This document shows positions 54,153-64,000 of a stretch of 64,000 nt of DNA, piece after piece. A program made the position numbers and the translations under genes. The DNA is from Channallabes apus (lineage: Eukaryota; Chordata; Actinopteri; Siluriformes; Clariidae). Location: NCBI GenBank assembly GCA_030522415.1, contig CM060104.1:26822825-26886824 (forward strand), written 5' to 3'. Position 1 is the first letter of the stretch. Every line of letters starts with the position of its first letter. The notes beneath the pieces are model-generated. The model was not told the origin of the DNA, ran no database searches, and saw only the letters and a program-made list of their open reading frames with translations.

Positions 54153-54382
54153 ACAAATACCACCTCCAAACACCAAACTATCAACCTTGTTTACTGATTT
54201 AATGGGTGGGTAAATTGTAGTTGTCCAAAACGTATTGACTTGCTGGAGTCAGTTTGACTTATTTGACAAAGAAAAACATGTGTGTTTACCAGCAGATGGG
54301 GAAATACCGCAATGGACCAGTAGGTATTGTTCAGCACTTTCACCTCTGAGCTTGGAGTACCACAAAAGGGATTTGAAAAAAA

Positions 54383-54520
54383 AAAAATACAGATCAGAAG
54401 GTTGTAGGTTCAAATCCCCACCCCCTGTTTGACACTTGACCCTCAACTGCTGAGATGTACAGTATAGTGAGATAAATGTACAGTAAGTCTGTCTGGATAA
54501 GGCTTAGGCCAATTGCCTTG
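54383..54520 (+). mobile_element. SINE with L2-type 3' tail, 5'-truncated
   Basis: ATCAGAAGGTTGTAGGTTCAA (box B), CTTGACCCTCAACTGCTGAG and the L2-type tail GTCTGTCTGGATAAGGCTTA. Two TACAGTA heptamers (54458, 54479) are each an exact 5-bp excess over the copy at 21546-21734. Confidence 0.85.
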
Positions 54521-54524
54521 ACTG

Positions 54525-55458
54525 TGTGTGCTAATGCTGGGGTTTCATGTTGTATCTACAGTTGCAGATTTGCCTTTGGTTAACGTTGTTACTGAAACTA
54601 GCTGCATTTGTGGTTTTGCTTTTACAGTGCTGAGCTTTCTTAAATGTTGGTTTTGGTTTACTTTCTCTCTGGTTCAGAGGACAGTCAATCAAATTATAAA
54701 CATATTGTCAGATGTTCGCAGGCTGTGACTTGGTGACTTGGTGCAGCCGTTGGAGCCAGTGTCTGGTGGACTGTGTTTCCATCCATTAACGTTTAGTCTT
54801 AGATTCCTGATCTTCTTTCCTGTACTTTTGCATCAGGTTATTTTTAATGGGGTCGGTTTTTACCCGTTTTATTAATTTGACCTATTCTTGGTTACCTGTG
54901 TCCACCTGTTCTCTAAGCTCTTCTACAGATGTTCCTGCTTTCAATAACAATGTGTTACAGCAAGGACATTCACTTCACATCAACATAATTGGCACCCGTC
55001 AAAAAAGAGCAGCAGTGAGTGAATGGTCTGGTTTGAACGTGGAACAGAGGGGGAGGTAAGGTGAGACGGGGCGCGCTCGGGAGCCAGTTAGTGGTGAACT
55101 TTTGAGCACAGCTGGAACAGAGGTCAGGGAGAGCTCTGTTGTTTGATGAAGTGGCACGCTGACCTTTCAAAGGCATCTGCCTATAGAGACAACCTGAAAT
55201 AAGTCTTCGCTCCACAAGTGCATCGACAAACCTTTTATTTATTTATTTTAAAACATCTAGATTGTATCCATCAATCAGAAGCGCTTCAGCGTCACTCAAG
55301 TGAGGAATAAAATGTCAGGTTGTGTTTCGGCTACATAAGCAATTTGATTTGGGTGAAGATGTTGTCCTACTGAATCATCTGAGGACATATTTGATTTGTG
55401 GATGTTTGTGAAAAGAGGGAAATATTACAGACAGAAAGGTAAATCAGTGACCTCCCAT

Positions 55459-55492
<34 letters not shown>

Positions 55493-56362
55493 AGCAGGTG
55501 TGTCCTTTACATAAAACCCATCCTATAAAAAGATTCCCTGTAAGTGTGTAATAAATTGTGTGTGTCAGCAGTTATTCCACTTCACTACAGGTGGCCAATT
55601 CGACCCCTGGGCTCACATTTATTACGTCCCAGACCAAGGATTAGCTTCCTGTTCGTATGATTATAGCCTAGAGGACAGGAAATGCAGCATGCCAGACTTT
55701 TCTTTTTACTTTGATAAATTTGATGAATTCACCTCCTGGAGAATTTCCTCCCTCCTGCAGACTCCAGTTCATTCAATTATCCAGCGCAATTGGCTCAAAT
55801 ATCTAGACGAGTCTTTGGATTAGCTACACGCTGTGCTTTAGATTAGCCAACGAGATGAACACAAGGCCATAAGAGCAAGTATTTAACTTTTCTTAAATTG
55901 TACTTTTATTATGCTAAACAAAACAAATGCTGAACAGCAGGGTGGTCTGATCAAGCAGAGTTACTCTAACAACCCAAAAAGCTGATTGTTTTCCCTATAA
56001 CAACATTCCTCCATGTGTTTTATATAAAACAACACAGCGTTCTTTTAAATGTAACTATAATCTCACTCTTCCTCAGCCAGACATCTGATGTCGTTCTTCA
56101 TCACTACAGCTGTTCTTCAGCACAAACCTGGATAAAGTGTCTTCCAAAGTACAAGAGGAAATATGATGGACTTGTGATCCTGACACACACACACCCACAC
56201 CCACACACCCACACACACACACACCCACACACACAAACACACACACACACACACACACCTCACAGCTCCACCAAACACTTCCACTCTAGAGAGAACAGTG
56301 GAGTGGAGATGGATGTACAGTATAAGCAGGGTTGCCAGATCAGGAATATACATACAATCATC
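54525..56362. other. No gene; CA microsatellites
   Basis: CA runs at 55461-55491 and 56184-56258 (with CCCACA variants). The open frame at 55560-55823 has no known motif. No gene is recognised. Confidence 0.35.
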
Positions 56363-56660
56363 CATAACATTAAAACCACTGAGTGTTGAAGTGAATAACA
56401 CTGACCATCTTATTACACTGGTACCGTCATGATATATTAAATAGCAAATCAACAAAGCAGTTCTCATAGTTGATGTGTTTGATGCAGGAAAAATGGGAAA
56501 GAGAAAACGATTTGAGTGACTTTAACAAGGGTCAGAGCAACAGCCAAAACTGCAGCTCTTGTGGGACGTTCCTGGTCTTCATTGGTCAGGACATTCCAGA
56601 AGAGCTCCATGGAAGGAATATTGCTGTAGGTTTTAATGTTATGGCTGTTTGGTGTATCAA
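56363..56660 (+). mobile_element. Tc1-derived MITE
   Basis: Inverted ends ATAACATTAAAACCACTG (56366) and AGGTTTTAATGTTATGGCTG (to about 56648) enclose the start of a Tc1-type transposase: GAAAAATGGGAAAGAGAAAA, GGTCAGAGCAACAGCCAAAA and ACTGCAGCTCTTGTGGGACG, by recall the HTH-coding region. The rest of the transposase is deleted. Confidence 0.75.
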
Positions 56661-56664
56661 TAAA

Positions 56665-58970
56665 CAAACATACGGACAGTCAAAACTACCGCATTGGGTG
56701 TGGGAGAGCCTCATACACGGCCACACTGCCTACAGGTGGGATATATACGTATAGTGTATCGACGTTTAGAGAAGTTTAGAGCCTGCATTTTTACAAATAG
56801 ACAATGAAGGATAGAAATGACTACAAGATTTACTGTTAAATACATAAATAATAAATATATTAAAGACTACAAACTTTAATTACAATCTATTTCTCCTAAA
56901 AGTCTAAACGAACCCTTTCTTCTTCATGCAACATAGTTTAATATGTAAATTATCATGATGGATCACTTAATATGCAAATTGTTTGATGACATCATCTGGT
57001 GACTTCTAATGCATTCATGTACTGTAGCATGTAAGAGTCAGACAGTGTCGGATGTAAAACCAGCCCCATTATATAATCACTTGTCAGGTCTCTATCCTGT
57101 GTTGTGCTGTGTGATGTAAGCATACACGGTGTGATTTCACTCTGTTACCATTTTCATTGATAATACACAAGTGTTTCATGCAGAGAAATGGTCTAATTGT
57201 GCTAAAAAAAAAAAAAGGGCATTTTAAGTCTGTGTTTTTGCACCTGAGGGAAAGATGATGTCAGAAGTCGTACAATGAGTTGTGTGAGAATTGCTGCGCA
57301 CTCAGGAGCGTAAGAAAAGTGAAAAGGAGCTGTACATCATGGTGAAATGAGATGGAGTTTCTCCTCATCACTCCGCCTAACAAAGAATGGAGTCAGAATA
57401 AAAAGGGGAAAAAAATCTGACACATTTAATGTGAAGTGAATCCGACTGAGCCTTTTTCTCCTGAGACCTTTCTCTATTCTTTAGTTCTTTATTTTCTTTC
57501 TTTTTTTTTAAGACTTTGATTCATTTCTTATTTTCTCCAAAAAAAAAACCAAACAACATACTGCAGGACAGCAAGTGTCTCTTTTACTTCCTGTACCACA
57601 TTATGTAAGGAGTCTCCAGTGCCAGAGGTGAAGCTTTAACTAAAGTAACTATTAAAGGCTGATTTAAATGAGAACAAGAAATAACTTTTCATTCCGCAGA
57701 CTTTCCAGCCCATTACACACACGCCTCGGAATGGATCGAAAGTAAATTCCTGATATTTAAACTCTCTAAAGATTGCATTTATGGCTCTTTAAAGCTTTAA
57801 TTTTCATGTCATAAATTCCATACTTTATTCTTCACGCTTTATAAACACTCCTAGGACACTTAAAGTAACTTTATAAAAGCACAGCTGGGACTCGGTCCTG
57901 GATCTCTGAGCCACGATGTACCGCAACATTTCCTTTTACGCCATCAGTCTGTGTGAGTAAACTCAGAGTTCCTCATCAAAAGTCCATACAGATACGGAAC
58001 TCCCCGGTGAGATGGGGCTGAGACGTAGCACGGCTCCTGAAGGATGTGGTTTTAGAGAGAGAAGAAAAGAGGAAATGAACGCGACGGAAATGAAGATGAG
58101 TGCAAAGGAAAGCTCGATAAATATGGCAGATCCCTGGGTGCGCCGCTATCAGGACTAAAAAAACACACACACAGATGGGTAATCAAGGTCTCGGGATGGG
58201 AACGGCGGAATCTGAATGCCAGCTGAAGGTTAACGAGAGATTGCAAAATGCCAAGAAAAGCCCGAGATGAATATCAAACGATCTGAATGCGTTATAAAGA
58301 CAAAGGTTACAACCAAGTTAATACAGCATTCCCATCATAACTAAGCGCTTTCTCTACTCTAAAAGAAAAGGAAAAGAAAATGCAGTGTTTCTCTTCCCTT
58401 TTCTCCAGGTGAAAAACAAGAGTCTGGCCTTTGAGACTAATTTAATCAACAGTGTGCCCTTTCGTAGTCAATAAATAGGAGAATATAAATCTAAGCTTGT
58501 ATTTTGAATTCTTTATGTGTGACATTTAAGGTTGTACGATGTCTAAGCAGGCTTATAGTGTACTGTAGGTGCTGGAGTCATGCTCTCATCATGTTGAGTG
58601 TGTTCAGGTTGACTGACACCTTGGTATGGTCATGTGACACCTCGTGTCACTTTGAACTGCACTGAAAACATACTGTAAAACCCAAAAGAGCACCAGAGCA
58701 TCTTATATTCAGTATCATCTCAGGGGTCAGCATTGCTTTGAAGGATGTGATCTACATTGTCTTATTTGGGTTGTGGCCTTCACTGATTACGTAGACTGTC
58801 AAGGAACAGAAATGAGAATCTGGTCTACGGAGGATTTCCATCTTACGTCAACGTCTGTTTACCCCCCCACCCCCAACCCCCCGCCATGTTAGTGTAATAT
58901 GAGGTACACATCTATACGAGTAAGTAAAAAGCGTTTGTCTGTACATGGGTCAGAACTCACTCTTTTGATG
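56665..58970. other. No gene; long repeat-poor stretch
   Basis: Low-repeat DNA. 57640-58460 is free of recognised repeats and has even composition, so it is a candidate for conserved non-coding sequence. A C-rich run is at 58861-58885. Confidence 0.3.
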
Positions 58971-58974
58971 ATAA

Positions 58975-59511
58975 ATATATGTTTTATACATTGGAGGACG
59001 TGAAACCATTCTGTCTGTATGTCTGTATCTCTGTCCAGGCAGATTTTGTCACAGCATTACGAAAAACGATCCGAACAGAATTGAACGAATCTTTATCAGT
59101 CCTTTGATCTTCAGTCTGTAGTTTAATCTGCAGCATCAGTTTAAATCTAAATGTGGAGTAAAAGTGATGTTATGAACAGTTATGTGCTGGATTTAATAAT
59201 CTACTGTATAATAATCTACTAATGCGCTACTCTCTCAATGTAAACAAACACCTGCACCAATAGATATTAATTAGAAAAGATAAAGTGAATATTTTGACTG
59301 GGATTAGTTCATATTTTCACTTTGTCTGAAATAACAGCGCTGAAGTGGTATAAGTGAATTTTAACACGCTGGAGTCGTTTTAAGACAAAACTTCATCTTT
59401 ATCTTTGATCTACTTTTTCCATTTCTCATCTGTGATTCTCTCTCCGATTACCGAACAGGGAGTGTATTTGTCTGAGCACCAAAGAAGGACAACTTAGTGT
59501 AAACAAGGCGT
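58975..59511 (+). repeat. Unclassified dispersed repeat, copy 2
   Basis: Same left motif (TATACATTGGAGGACGTG) and a block at 59095-59511 almost identical to 33730-34133. It lacks part of the internal duplication seen in copy 1 and does not have the TA palindrome at its left. Confidence 0.85.
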
Positions 59512-60685
59512 AAACAATGAACTAGGATTTTTTTTCCTTTACTTTAGTAGTTTAGAATAATTTTTTTAATATATTTAGCCACCAACCCAGTGGAAACCAA
59601 TACCATATAATGTTGACACACAACAAAATTTTACAGTTCATCGTTGTTGCAGGCTGAAATAACAATAACATCACTGAGAGCCAACGTCCTGTTGGTTTAA
59701 GTCGTGTAACAACCATTTTTAATGAAAACCTCTCTTCAGGTCCACCATCACCTCTTCTGGTCTCCTCCCTGTCTTGCAGAGAATCTCGACATACAGTAGG
59801 TTGGGTATGAAGTATACTCAGTTGCATCCTTTGTTTCCAGTGGAAAGAAGGCTGAATGTGAAGAAGATATTAAAATTGGACAGCCTCAGTCACGATGCTC
59901 TGATGTACTATAATCAATCTTCAAATGCGTCCTTCCAACCATGTGGCCCCTGAATTGAGACACATCCCCAGACTGTGCTTAGGTCTAGTGTAGTGATGGC
60001 ACCATGAAGCACTGAGGCTTCCCAGCTCATTGATTTGTCAAAAGGTTCATTACCCGAAACTTCATTTGGCACACGGTTGACTAGCGACCCCTAGTGCTGA
60101 AAAATGTATCACTGCAAAATCAACCATGGTCCAAGATTTACTATGTATAATATAGCAGTCATTCTTTACAAACAATAAAGAAATGTTGTAATCACACACA
60201 CACACACACACACGCACACACACACACACACACTATTTTGCTTGTACTTATTGGTATTCAATTAAGTATTTTCGTGTCAGAGAGAACAATATAAATGTCA
60301 TTGTAAAAAATAAAGGAGGAACAGAAGCGTAAATAAATGGCTGTGGGATTTGTGTTCGGTGTTCGGAGTCTGTGTGATGCGACTTATTACCGCAGCAGCG
60401 CTGCATATGATACAAGAGGGAGAGAAGATAAAAAATAATTTATTTTTATTCCTTTTAAATAATCCTCACTGCTGTGTTTGGGGAGAGGCAGTTTTATTTT
60501 CTTAAACACACTAGCGCACCCTCACACACAGAAGTCAGCATCCAGGTATACCAGTACCAACTGGTGTAGGTGAGGATACAGACGTCTGCTCCTGTAGACT
60601 TTGATCATCCGTTTTTGGATTGATTGTCTCAGCTGAGTAACGATCCACTTAATGCAATTTCAATTTCACAACACGTCTTTCTGGC
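59512..60685. other. No gene; minor repeats
   Basis: 59985-60095 (ATGAAGCACTGAGGCTTCC to CTAGCGACCCCTAGTGCTG) resembles a common fish dispersed repeat by recall. A CA run is at 60194-60232. No gene is recognised. Confidence 0.35.
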
Positions 60686-60697
60686 ACAAGTGACGCA

Positions 60698-61067
60698 TTC
60701 ATTCATTCATTCATTCATTCATCTTCTATACCGCTTTATCCTGTATTTAGGGTCGCGGGGACCTGGAGCCTATCCCAGGAGACTCAGGGCACGAGGCGGG
60801 GTACACCCTGGACAGCGTGCCAATCCATCGCAGAGCACACACACACACACACACATTCACGCACTATGGTCAATTTAGGAACGCCAATTAGTCTAATCCT
60901 CATATCTTTGGACTGTGAGAGGAAACCGGAGTACCCGGAGGAAACCCACCAAGCACGGGGAGAACATGCAAACTCCATGCACACAGAGACGGGAATCGAG
61001 CCTGGCCGGGGAATCGAACCCGGACCCTGGAGGTGCAAGGCGACAGTGCTAACCACTACACCACCAT
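60698..61067 (-). mobile_element. Full-length Mermaid/DANA-like SINE with 12-bp target duplication
   Basis: Antisense copy starting with ATTC repeats (tail) and ending with the head GTGCTAACCACTACACCACC. ACAAGTGACGCA (60686-60697) and ACAAGCGACGCA (61068-61079) form a target duplication with one difference. It closely matches 30336-30693. Confidence 0.94.
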
Positions 61068-61079
61068 ACAAGCGACGCA

Positions 61080-61762
61080 GTTCACTTTTAATTAAATTAA
61101 AAGAATGTGAAATATGAAGTAATAATATTTATTGTAATGTAATTGACAACCATGAAACCAATAATTAAACCAACCAATCCAATTTGGAGGAAGCACTTTT
61201 AAAGGATAATAGTTCTGACTAGCTGTACCTGTGACTTTGTTGGTGTGGAATTGAATTTCACACTCATAAGCACTTAAAAAATATATTGAACAATGCCATC
61301 TGTTGAATTTTAGAATGAAATAAAATGTTTACGTTACATGTTATGAAGGTGTGAGATCGTATTTATTAAGTAATTTGGAAAGCTTATTTTTGATTTGTCT
61401 AGTCTTGATTTGTGACTGTAATTTCCTCTGTTCGCTTCACTGTTACTGTATATCTGCCCTTGTTGTTGTTAGTGTTCTCAATAAACAGCATTAGCTTTTA
61501 ACTCTAGTTCCTGGCCATAGCCACAGACTCCATGCTAATACAGCCAGGGAAGGTCATGATCCAATGCACACACTCTGATGAAGACACACAATGATCAGAG
61601 AATGCAATGGGGCTAAAATGGGAAACAAAGGCATTTACAGTATCGAGTTTACACTAATACCTAGAAACATCCGTCTCAGGATCTCAATGTGCCATTCATT
61701 CAGTCACACAAACGATCACACACTCACCAGATCAATTAAGATTGAACCGAGTTATTACTAGG
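61080..61762. other. No gene recognised
   Basis: AT-rich. CAATAAACAGC near 61479 looks like a polyadenylation-type word but no gene or LTR could be supported. Confidence 0.3.
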
Positions 61763-62276
61763 AGGAGGTTTTCAAAAAGTTTTGAGATTTGTGACAGGGT
61801 ATAACCCTGAGACGGACTGGTTTCATCAGCAGTAATGATCCTCGACATGAAGGGTCATCCATGGCACACTGCCAGAGTTCTTGGCAGACTTTGATGAGAT
61901 GTTCGTTCTGCTTCTGCGTCAGCAGCCTGAGGACAAACTTGCCAATTTGACATTTTCAGAGTTTAAGCTTGTTGAAGGTCTTCTTTATCTCTCTTGGTCT
62001 TCCACTGATGTTCTTCTAACTCTGCAGCATGCAGTCCACTCAAAACACCTCAAACACCTCACTGCAGGATCATCATAAACTTGCCAAAACTTATCAAACA
62101 TCTCAGTGTGAGATTTGCACAGATGTGGAACTGCACATTGTGAGAATATCCACAGTTACACCGCTCCCAGTGTACACAGTCAGCGCTTCCTGTGTGTGCA
62201 TCCTGTACATGCAACCATGTGTTACCATCTGGTGGCGTCTTACAAAACTAGGCTCAAAACTTTTTGATAGCACCTC
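61763..62276 (-). mobile_element. Mariner with large internal deletion
   Basis: Inverted ends TTTTCAAAAAGTTTTGAG (61769-61786) and its partner CTCAAAACTTTTTGATAG (62253-62270) bound about 510 bp. On the minus strand, about 61800-61940, the text reads like a mariner segment leading to the first catalytic aspartate: LRLLTQKQNEHLIKVCQELW, then in another frame ITADETSPSQGY. The rest of the transposase, with the second and third catalytic residues, is missing. Frames are broken, so it is inactive. Confidence 0.7.
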
Positions 62277-62715
62277 AGATTGCACTGCGCTCTTACCAGG
62301 CACTTAGCAGGTGCTTACAATGTTGTCGTTGCATGTGAGGGGAGTGGGTATAAATACAGTATCATATGCAATGCTTTTCATCAAGAAGAAACTTAATGCA
62401 GTCCTGTAAAATATGGCATTGACCCTCTATTGTCATAGCATGTACAGTAGCAACAACACAGTGACATCATAATGACAACTTAGTTGGAACACCATACAAA
62501 CTCTTCCATCTGCGTTGAGCTTGTAGTATGTCAGTGAAGTCCCTAAGTGGTGTTAGTTACACCATCAGCTAGTCAATACTGTCAATACTTAATCCTTATT
62601 AAGTCTTGCTTTGACCGTGTCCTCACCAGGCTTTTATTTTAACATGTCCATTAAAGCCATAAAGGCAGCTCCACGTCAAGGGAGACAAAACTCTGTTCTT
62701 ACTAATTTTGACTGT
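62277..62715. other. No gene recognised
   Basis: Unremarkable sequence with two TACAGTA heptamers (62355, 62443). Confidence 0.3.
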
Positions 62716-62723
62716 GTTCTTGC

Positions 62724-63509
62724 CAGTGGCGGCTGCTCTAAGACTACAAGGGAAGCTCCGCCTCCTCTACTATGTCAGAAAATAAATGCTCATATATGCA
62801 CTGTCGTATTTATACTGGTTTTAATAAAAGTGCGCTGGAACGCGTTCAACTTCATGAATAGCTCGTTCAGAATCAGGTATTTATTGTAGATTGTTTGAGG
62901 CGATTTTCTTGTCATACATTTTCGTGCAGCACAGCGCGTTAAACCCTCCTGAAGCCCAGCTTCACTGGAGCTCTATGGGCAGGACAGAGGAGGTTTTTAC
63001 ACTGCAGAAAAGCTGGACGGTAATTGGATAAATGCACCAAAATCGTCATTTCCAGGGAAGCCCAGCTTCTCTGGGAGTGAATGGAGCAGTGGGCGGGACA
63101 GGACGTTGGGCTGCTGCATGATGATTGGAGGAGCTGTTTAAACGACGGAACCCCTTTTTGATTGACAGCATGTCTTAAGTATACATCAGCGCTACAGAGA
63201 TTCGAGTTCAGTCCCATGTGGATTTGCAGGTGAAGTGGTACGACGAGCTGCTGCACTCTGTATTGTTTGCTGGTGATAAAAACCATTTTTGTTTGTACAA
63301 ATCATTCTTTAAATAATAAAAAAAAAACATATTATAGCGTTCTTGACTTTGCTCCTTGTTTCAGCATTGTAAAGTTAGTTCGTTCATATAATTAAAGTAG
63401 CTCGTGGAAGGGGAAACTAGCCAGAATTTATGTACAAATAACATAATGAATTTCATGATGAAGGTCTAATATGAGCTTCACCTGTTTCAAAAGCTAGCAG
63501 CCGCCGCTG
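62724..63509 (+). mobile_element. hAT-type non-autonomous transposon, 786 bp
   Basis: Ends CAGTGGCGGCTGCT (62724-62737) and AGCAGCCGCCGCTG (63496-63509) are inverted, with one mismatch. GTTCTTGC at 62716-62723 and GTTCCTGC at 63510-63517 form an 8-bp target duplication with one difference, the size typical of hAT elements. No transposase is encoded. The interior has two related phrases (GAAGCCCAGCTTCACTGGAG, GAAGCCCAGCTTCTCTGGGA) and no TACAGTA/TACTGTA. Confidence 0.85.
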
Positions 63510-63517
63510 GTTCCTGC

Positions 63518-64000
63518 CAATGTGGTACAAGTTCTTGCATTTTGAACTCATCCGAGTTTATGCATTTTTTTGTGTGAGTGTGGTCCACGTTTGGGAAACG
63601 GTGGCTTAAGCCTATGTTCATTCATTTAAATTTATGTATAACCAATAGTTAACCTCAAGTCTCCATGTCACAGTAATTTGTCTACCAAGTTCTATGTCAA
63701 AAAAGTAACGATTTATTTCTAGTTTATGATGCAAAAGTAGGAGATGCAGCATCAAGTCCTTATTTTCTATCTTCTGATTTTTATTTCTAGCTTATGCCAA
63801 GTCAGGTGTTATACATTTTAAAGCGAATGCTGTTTCTTCAGGACAATGGACACAAACACTCAGGGCAGCGAACACCTACTGTACAGTACAGTACTGTAAG
63901 AGACAGGACAAACAGAACACTGCTGTGAACTGTAGAGGAAATCGGTAGTGTGTAAACCCTGACTTTAACCATACAATGATTGTTGTAATAAATCAGCAAT
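63518..64000. other. No gene recognised
   Basis: AT-rich, ending in the strongest TACTGTA/TACAGTA cluster of the window at 63877-63898. Confidence 0.35.

Larger units (their letters stand above)
1310..63898. repeat. Window-wide TACAGTA/TACTGTA set, putative Tc1 excision scars
   Basis: Start positions found by hand: 1310, 1317, 1608, 5165, 5827, 6371, 6388, 7094, 7367, 7860, 11096, 11528, 12412, 14663, 14972, 15257, 15909, 16058, 17159, 17538, 18060, 18344, 19700, 19732, 21298, 21700, 27499, 28328, 28609, 29316, 30289, 31809, 31906, 33244, 33251, 33779, 33837, 34270, 34802, 35328, 37377, 37612, 37808, 38489, 39467, 41323, 41747, 42211, 42470, 42568, 42981, 43018, 44522, 44776, 44781, 44786, 44822, 44944, 45026, 45891, 46129, 47069, 47918, 48680, 49079, 49133, 49171, 49930, 50315, 50326, 50331, 54458, 54479, 56316, 57020, 58561, 58671, 59202, 59792, 61444, 61636, 62355, 62443, 63877, 63882, 63887, 63892. 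The count may be off by a few. Several are exact 5-bp insertions relative to other repeat copies. Confidence 0.75.

Noticed and set aside
55560..55823. Possible host exon (87-codon frame)
   Set aside because: Plausible amino-acid mix but no family recognised, no convincing splice sites and no neighbouring exons.
61470..61560. Possible solo LTR end with CAATAAACAGC
   Set aside because: No TG start, no target duplication and no second copy could be found.

Overview
The window looks like a gene-poor, repeat-dense stretch of a ray-finned fish genome. An otophysan such as a catfish would fit, because the commonest SINE here resembles the Mermaid/DANA type described in catfish and zebrafish and because Tc1-like DNA is so abundant; the species is inferred, not proven. 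I found no host protein-coding gene, tRNA, rRNA or CRISPR array. Every long open frame belongs to a transposable element or is an open frame across a tandem array. Layout: 0.7-1.15 kb decayed Tc1-like transposon; 1.4-4.7 kb L2-clade LINE with an uninterrupted 971-codon endonuclease/reverse-transcriptase frame; 5.8-6.3 kb decayed mariner; 7.7-10.6 kb decayed second L2 family; 11.1-11.3 kb GT/AC inverted repeat; 11.6-14.9 kb young LTR element with two 992-bp LTRs, a 5-bp target duplication and a 31-bp minisatellite in place of gag-pol; 15-22.7 kb SINEs, hAT fragments and LINE fragments; 22.8-26.2 kb nearly intact Rex1 LINE inserted inside another L2; 26-31 kb SINEs and a MITE; 31.8-33.2 kb Tc1 transposon with a broken transposase; 33.3 kb 96-bp perfect palindrome; 33.4-34.1 kb and 59.0-59.5 kb two copies of an unclassified dispersed repeat; 35.6-36.3 kb purine tract; 38.3-39.0 kb unidentified decayed coding-like DNA; 44.8-45.5 kb L2 fragment joined to a 14-bp minisatellite with 126-bp higher-order period; 46.9-47.4 kb G-poor degenerate repeat; 50.7-51.9 kb proline/lysine/glutamine-coding minisatellite between diverged direct repeats; 53.9-61 kb SINEs and a Tc1-derived MITE; 61.8-63.5 kb deleted mariner and a hAT-type element with 8-bp target duplication. 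The elements interact. The autonomous L2 ends in a 3' tail that is also the 3' tail of one SINE family here, as expected if L2 machinery mobilises that SINE. Rex1 interrupts an older L2. The LTR element carries no enzymes and would need a helper. The most striking signal is at the smallest scale: the heptamers TACAGTA and TACTGTA occur about 87 times by my hand scan, far above a rough expectation of about a dozen. Where another repeat copy gives the unoccupied sequence, the heptamer is an exact 5-bp insertion at a TA. That is the known footprint left when Sleeping Beauty-type Tc1 transposons excise. None lies in the young L2, Rex1 or hAT bodies. I read this as a dense record of cut-and-paste excision scars. 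All similarity statements come from reading and recall; no search or alignment was run.
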